This document shows positions 61,445-64,000 of a stretch of 64,000 bases of DNA, one piece after another. The stretch is from Nisaea sp. (GTDB lineage Bacteria > Pseudomonadota > Alphaproteobacteria > Thalassobaculales > Thalassobaculaceae): assembly GCF_017640745.1 (NCBI RefSeq), contig NZ_JAEPQA010000021.1, forward strand, positions 20,409-84,408, read 5' to 3'. Position 1 is the stretch's first letter; the number at the start of each line of letters is the position of its first letter. A program made the translations under genes and the position numbers. The notes beneath the pieces were generated by a model. It had not been told where the DNA came from. It made no database searches and saw nothing but the letters and a program-made list of their open reading frames with translations.

Positions 61445-63745
61445 TCAGTCGTTGGCGTGGATCGCGCTCCAGATCTTCTCCGGAGTCATGGGAATGTCGA
61501 TATGTTTGACGCCGTAAGGTGCCAGCGCATCGATGACGGCGTTCATGATCGGGCCCGGCCCGCCGATGGAGGGAACCTCGCCGACACCCTTCACGCCGAG
61601 CAGGCTGTTCGGCGAGGGGGTCGCGGCCCAGCCGTGCTCGATGAAGGGAACGTCGTCGGCGCGCGGGAAGGCGTAGTCCATCAGCGATCCGGTCAGTAGC
61701 TGGCCGGACTCCTGATCGTAGACGCTTCCTTCCATCAGGACCTCGCCGATCGCTTGTGCGATGCCGCCGGTGACCTGCCCGAAGGCGAGCGGTTCGTTCA
61801 CGATGCGGCCGAGATCGTCGAGCCCGACGAAACGGTCGACGGCGACCTTGCCGGTTTCCGGATCGACCTCGACCTCGACGACATAGGCGCCGTTCGGGAA
61901 GGTCGTGTGCTTGCCCTCGAAATCCATCTCGCCGACGCAGCCGCCGCGCAGGCCCGGCTCCAGCGTGTCGGCCGGAATATCGCCCATGCGCGCCATCAGC
62001 TCGGGAAAGGAGATCGCCTTGTCGGTGCCGGCGACCTTGAAGGAGCCCGCCTCGTACTCGATGTCCTGAACCGCGGTCTCCATCATGTGGGCTGCGAGCT
62101 TCTTGCCGTTTTCCACCATCTCGATGGCCGCACGATGCACCGTGTTCGCTGCAATTGGCATGAGGCAGGAGCCGCCGGTGCCGCCGCCGGTCACGAGATT
62201 GCCGCTGTCGCCCTGTTCGACGATCACCTGCGCCGGATCGATCCCGAGGGTCTCGGCCGCGACCTGGGCGAGGGTGGTCTGGTGGCCCTGGCCGGAATCC
62301 TGCGTCCCGGTGCGCACCCGCACCTTGCCGTCGTTTGTGAGCTCGACCTTGCTGCGCTCGGCGGTGGAGCCGCCGGTCGCATGGACATGGATGCCGAAGC
62401 CGACGCCCCGGCGCTTGCCCTTCGCCTCGCTCGCAGCGCGGCGTTCGGGGAAGGTGTCGATCTTCGCCTTGGCCAGCGCCTTGCGGAAGATTTCCGGATA
62501 GTCGCCGCCGTCGTAATCCTCGCCCATCGGCGTGTGGAAGGGCAGGTCGGCCGGTTGCATCAGGTTCTTTGCCCGTATCTCCTGGCGGTCGAAGCCGAGC
62601 TTGTCGCAGGCAAAGTCGATGATCCGCTCCAGCGTGCCCGCGCTCTCCGGTTTGCCGGCGCCGCGATAGGCATCGGTCGGCGTGGCGTTGGTGAAGACCG
62701 CCTTCACGCGATATTCCGCCGCCTCGATCTTGTAGCAGGAGGTGAAGACCCGGACCGCGCCCTTGGTGACGATGGACGGGTTCACGGCGTTGAGGAAAGC
62801 CCCCATGTCGGCAAGCGCATCGATCCGGAACGCGGTGATCCGGCCGTCCTTCGTCAGGGCCAGCGTCGCCCGGTCGAGACGGCCGCGGCCCGGCGCGTCG
62901 GCGACGAAGCTCTCGGTCCGCTCGGCGATCCATTTCACCGGCCGGCCGGTCAGGCGCGCGGCGAGCAGGCAGAGGATCTGTTCCGGATAGGGCCAGATCT
63001 TCGCCGCGAAACTGCCGCCGACATCGTTGGTGATGACCCGCATCTGCGTCTCGTCGACGCCCAGTGCTTCCGCCATCGCGGCACGCAGCATGACGACGCC
63101 CTGGCTCGGCGTGTGGAGCACGTATTTTCCGGTCGCGGCGTCGTATTCGCCGAGGCAGCCGCGCGGTTCGACCGGCGCGATCACGGCGCGCGGGTGTTGA
63201 ACGGTCAGCTCGACGACGTGGTCCGCCGCCGCGATCGCCGCGTCGACCTCGGAGCCGTTCCCAATGCGCCAGTCCAGACTGACATTGCCCGGCGCTTCCG
63301 GCCACAATTGCGGCGCGTCGGCAGAGACCGCGCGTTCGAGATCCGTAACCGGCTCCAGATCCTCGTAGTCGATGTCGATGAGTTCGGCGGCTTCGAGTGC
63401 CGCCGCCTTGGTTTCCGCAACGACCAGCGCGACCGGCTGGCCGGCGTATTTAACTTCGCGCTGCGCGAGAGCCGGGCGGTCCGGCTCGATCATCGGCGTG
63501 CCGTCGTGGCTGACCATGGGGGTGCGCGAGCGCATCATGCCGACGCCTTCGCGCACGAGGTCGTCTCCGGTGAGGACCGTCAGAACGCCGGGAACGGCTT
63601 TCGCATCCTCGACCGCGACCGAGACGAGGCGCGCATGCGCGAAGGCCGAACGGACCACAATCGCATGGGCGGCATTCTCAGGCTGCAGGTCGTCAACATA
63701 GAGTCCGTGGCCGGTCAGCAACCGGTCATCCTCGCGTCTCAACAT
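61445..63745 (-). CDS. xanthine-dehydrogenase-family molybdopterin-binding large subunit
   Basis: A 766-residue protein of the molybdenum hydroxylase family. The start MLRREDDRLLTGHGLYVDDL is typical. The molybdopterin/active-site stretch ATPTDAYRGAGKPESAGTLE has AYRGAG, not the AYRCSFR of true CO dehydrogenase. The last part has KGVGEVPSIGGPGPIMNAV with the catalytic Glu. Neither the FAD nor the 2Fe-2S subunit gene is adjacent. The start is not certain: AGGA lies only three bases upstream of the ATG at 63745, and a longer frame continues upstream. Confidence 0.9.
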   Translation of the reverse strand: MLRREDDRLLTGHGLYVDDLQPENAAHAIVVRSAFAHARLVSVAVEDAKAVPGVLTVLTGDDLVREGVGMMRSRTPMVSHDGTPMIEPDRPALAQREVKYAGQPVALVVAETKAAALEAAELIDIDYEDLEPVTDLERAVSADAPQLWPEAPGNVSLDWRIGNGSEVDAAIAAADHVVELTVQHPRAVIAPVEPRGCLGEYDAATGKYVLHTPSQGVVMLRAAMAEALGVDETQMRVITNDVGGSFAAKIWPYPEQILCLLAARLTGRPVKWIAERTESFVADAPGRGRLDRATLALTKDGRITAFRIDALADMGAFLNAVNPSIVTKGAVRVFTSCYKIEAAEYRVKAVFTNATPTDAYRGAGKPESAGTLERIIDFACDKLGFDRQEIRAKNLMQPADLPFHTPMGEDYDGGDYPEIFRKALAKAKIDTFPERRAASEAKGKRRGVGFGIHVHATGGSTAERSKVELTNDGKVRVRTGTQDSGQGHQTTLAQVAAETLGIDPAQVIVEQGDSGNLVTGGGTGGSCLMPIAANTVHRAAIEMVENGKKLAAHMMETAVQDIEYEAGSFKVAGTDKAISFPELMARMGDIPADTLEPGLRGGCVGEMDFEGKHTTFPNGAYVVEVEVDPETGKVAVDRFVGLDDLGRIVNEPLAFGQVTGGIAQAIGEVLMEGSVYDQESGQLLTGSLMDYAFPRADDVPFIEHGWAATPSPNSLLGVKGVGEVPSIGGPGPIMNAVIDALAPYGVKHIDIPMTPEKIWSAIHAND

Positions 63746-63878
63746 GTATCCTGATCTCGATGGAATAGTGGCTGGACTGTCTCCTTTGTCGCACGCAAAT
63801 ATATGTTCGATCCAGTCCTTCCTGAGATTGGAGTGGTTCGGCTGAAGCGTCAGCCGCTTGGCAATATTGGGTTGGTAG

Positions 63879-64000
63879 ATGAGCGGTTCAGGCGCCGGTT
63901 CTCCGGTTCTCGACAATTTGCGGGCTGCGTTCGATAAGGCTATGGCGCTGCCCACGATGCTGCAGCGCTATCGAGCCCTGCAGAACGTCGTGACCGATTG
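63879..64000 (+). CDS. start of a plus-strand gene, cut by the window edge
   Basis: From the ATG at 63879 the frame stays open to the window end (40 codons): MSGSGAGSPVLDNLRAAFDK then AMALPTMLQRYRALQNVVTD. It looks like a soluble helical N-terminus. No family can be assigned from this fragment and the ribosome site is weak. It is divergent from the molybdenum hydroxylase gene, so a regulator is possible, but that is only a guess. Confidence 0.45.
   Translation, partial: MSGSGAGSPVLDNLRAAFDKAMALPTMLQRYRALQNVVTD

Noticed and set aside
63400..64000. FAD or iron-sulphur partner subunit of the molybdenum hydroxylase
   Set aside because: Only the start of a divergent plus-strand gene is present, with no matching residues.

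Overview
The window is a high-GC chromosomal segment of an alphaproteobacterium. Lineage markers are MipZ, an NDUFA12-type complex I protein beside MlaD and a DUF2155 protein, an aroQ-accB-accC-aat block, a long B12-dependent NrdJ, ClpS-ClpA, and a phasin with palindromic promoter sites. A marine-type Rhodospirillales (Thalassobaculum/Nisaea-like) is my best guess, by inference only. I see no prophage, insertion sequence, CRISPR array, rRNA or tRNA.

Layout. 0-10.5 kb: an SDR/DapA-like pair, a CIA30-like protein, a four-gene periplasmic copper-resistance operon (small secreted protein, cupredoxin, CopA, CopB), a secreted cysteine-containing protein, a signal-less solute-binding protein, an aspartate aminotransferase, an epimerase and a PuuE-like deacetylase. 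10.5-15.7 kb: a TetR regulator divergent from an MMPL/RND exporter, LolA-like protein and beta-barrel operon, with a clear operator between them. 16-19.4 kb: mipZ, GNAT, VWA and membrane-J-domain genes. 19.5-24.4 kb: galU, ugd and phosphoglucomutase (UDP-sugar supply), then a SPOR-containing D-Ala-D-Ala carboxypeptidase. 24.4-28.6 kb: phasin, clpS, clpA and a small protein. 28.7-34.5 kb: a FemAB-like protein, RidA, a probable unannotated structured small RNA, an unknown protein, a Cache chemoreceptor and a host-attachment-family protein. 34.6-38.2 kb: nrdJ with a candidate NrdR box. 38.8-45.1 kb: LysE exporter, RraA-like protein, NDUFA12, MlaD, DUF2155, then aroQ-accB-accC-aat and a PAS protein. 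45.3-53.5 kb: MarR/HPPD pair with operator, an MFS transporter preceded by a leader ORF and a 22-bp hairpin, DsbA-like, M48-TPR, a gamma-glutamyltransferase-like lipoprotein and an aminotransferase. 53.5-58.4 kb: a PadR-RND efflux operon with an inverted-repeat operator. 58.5-63.7 kb: a catabolic-looking operon (molybdenum hydroxylase large subunit, ThDP enzyme, SDR, GNAT), and the start of a divergent gene at the right edge.

The most interesting items are (i) the MFS gene at 47156, whose start codon lies in a 22-bp perfect hairpin and overlaps the stop codon of a 17-codon leader ORF with a good Shine-Dalgarno, which suggests translational coupling or attenuation; (ii) a roughly 220-nt minus-strand RNA at 30519-30740 with promoter, several perfect hairpins with C-rich loops, and an intrinsic terminator; and (iii) five regulator or regulon sites visible as perfect or near-perfect palindromes (TetR, PhaR-like, MarR, PadR, NrdR-like).
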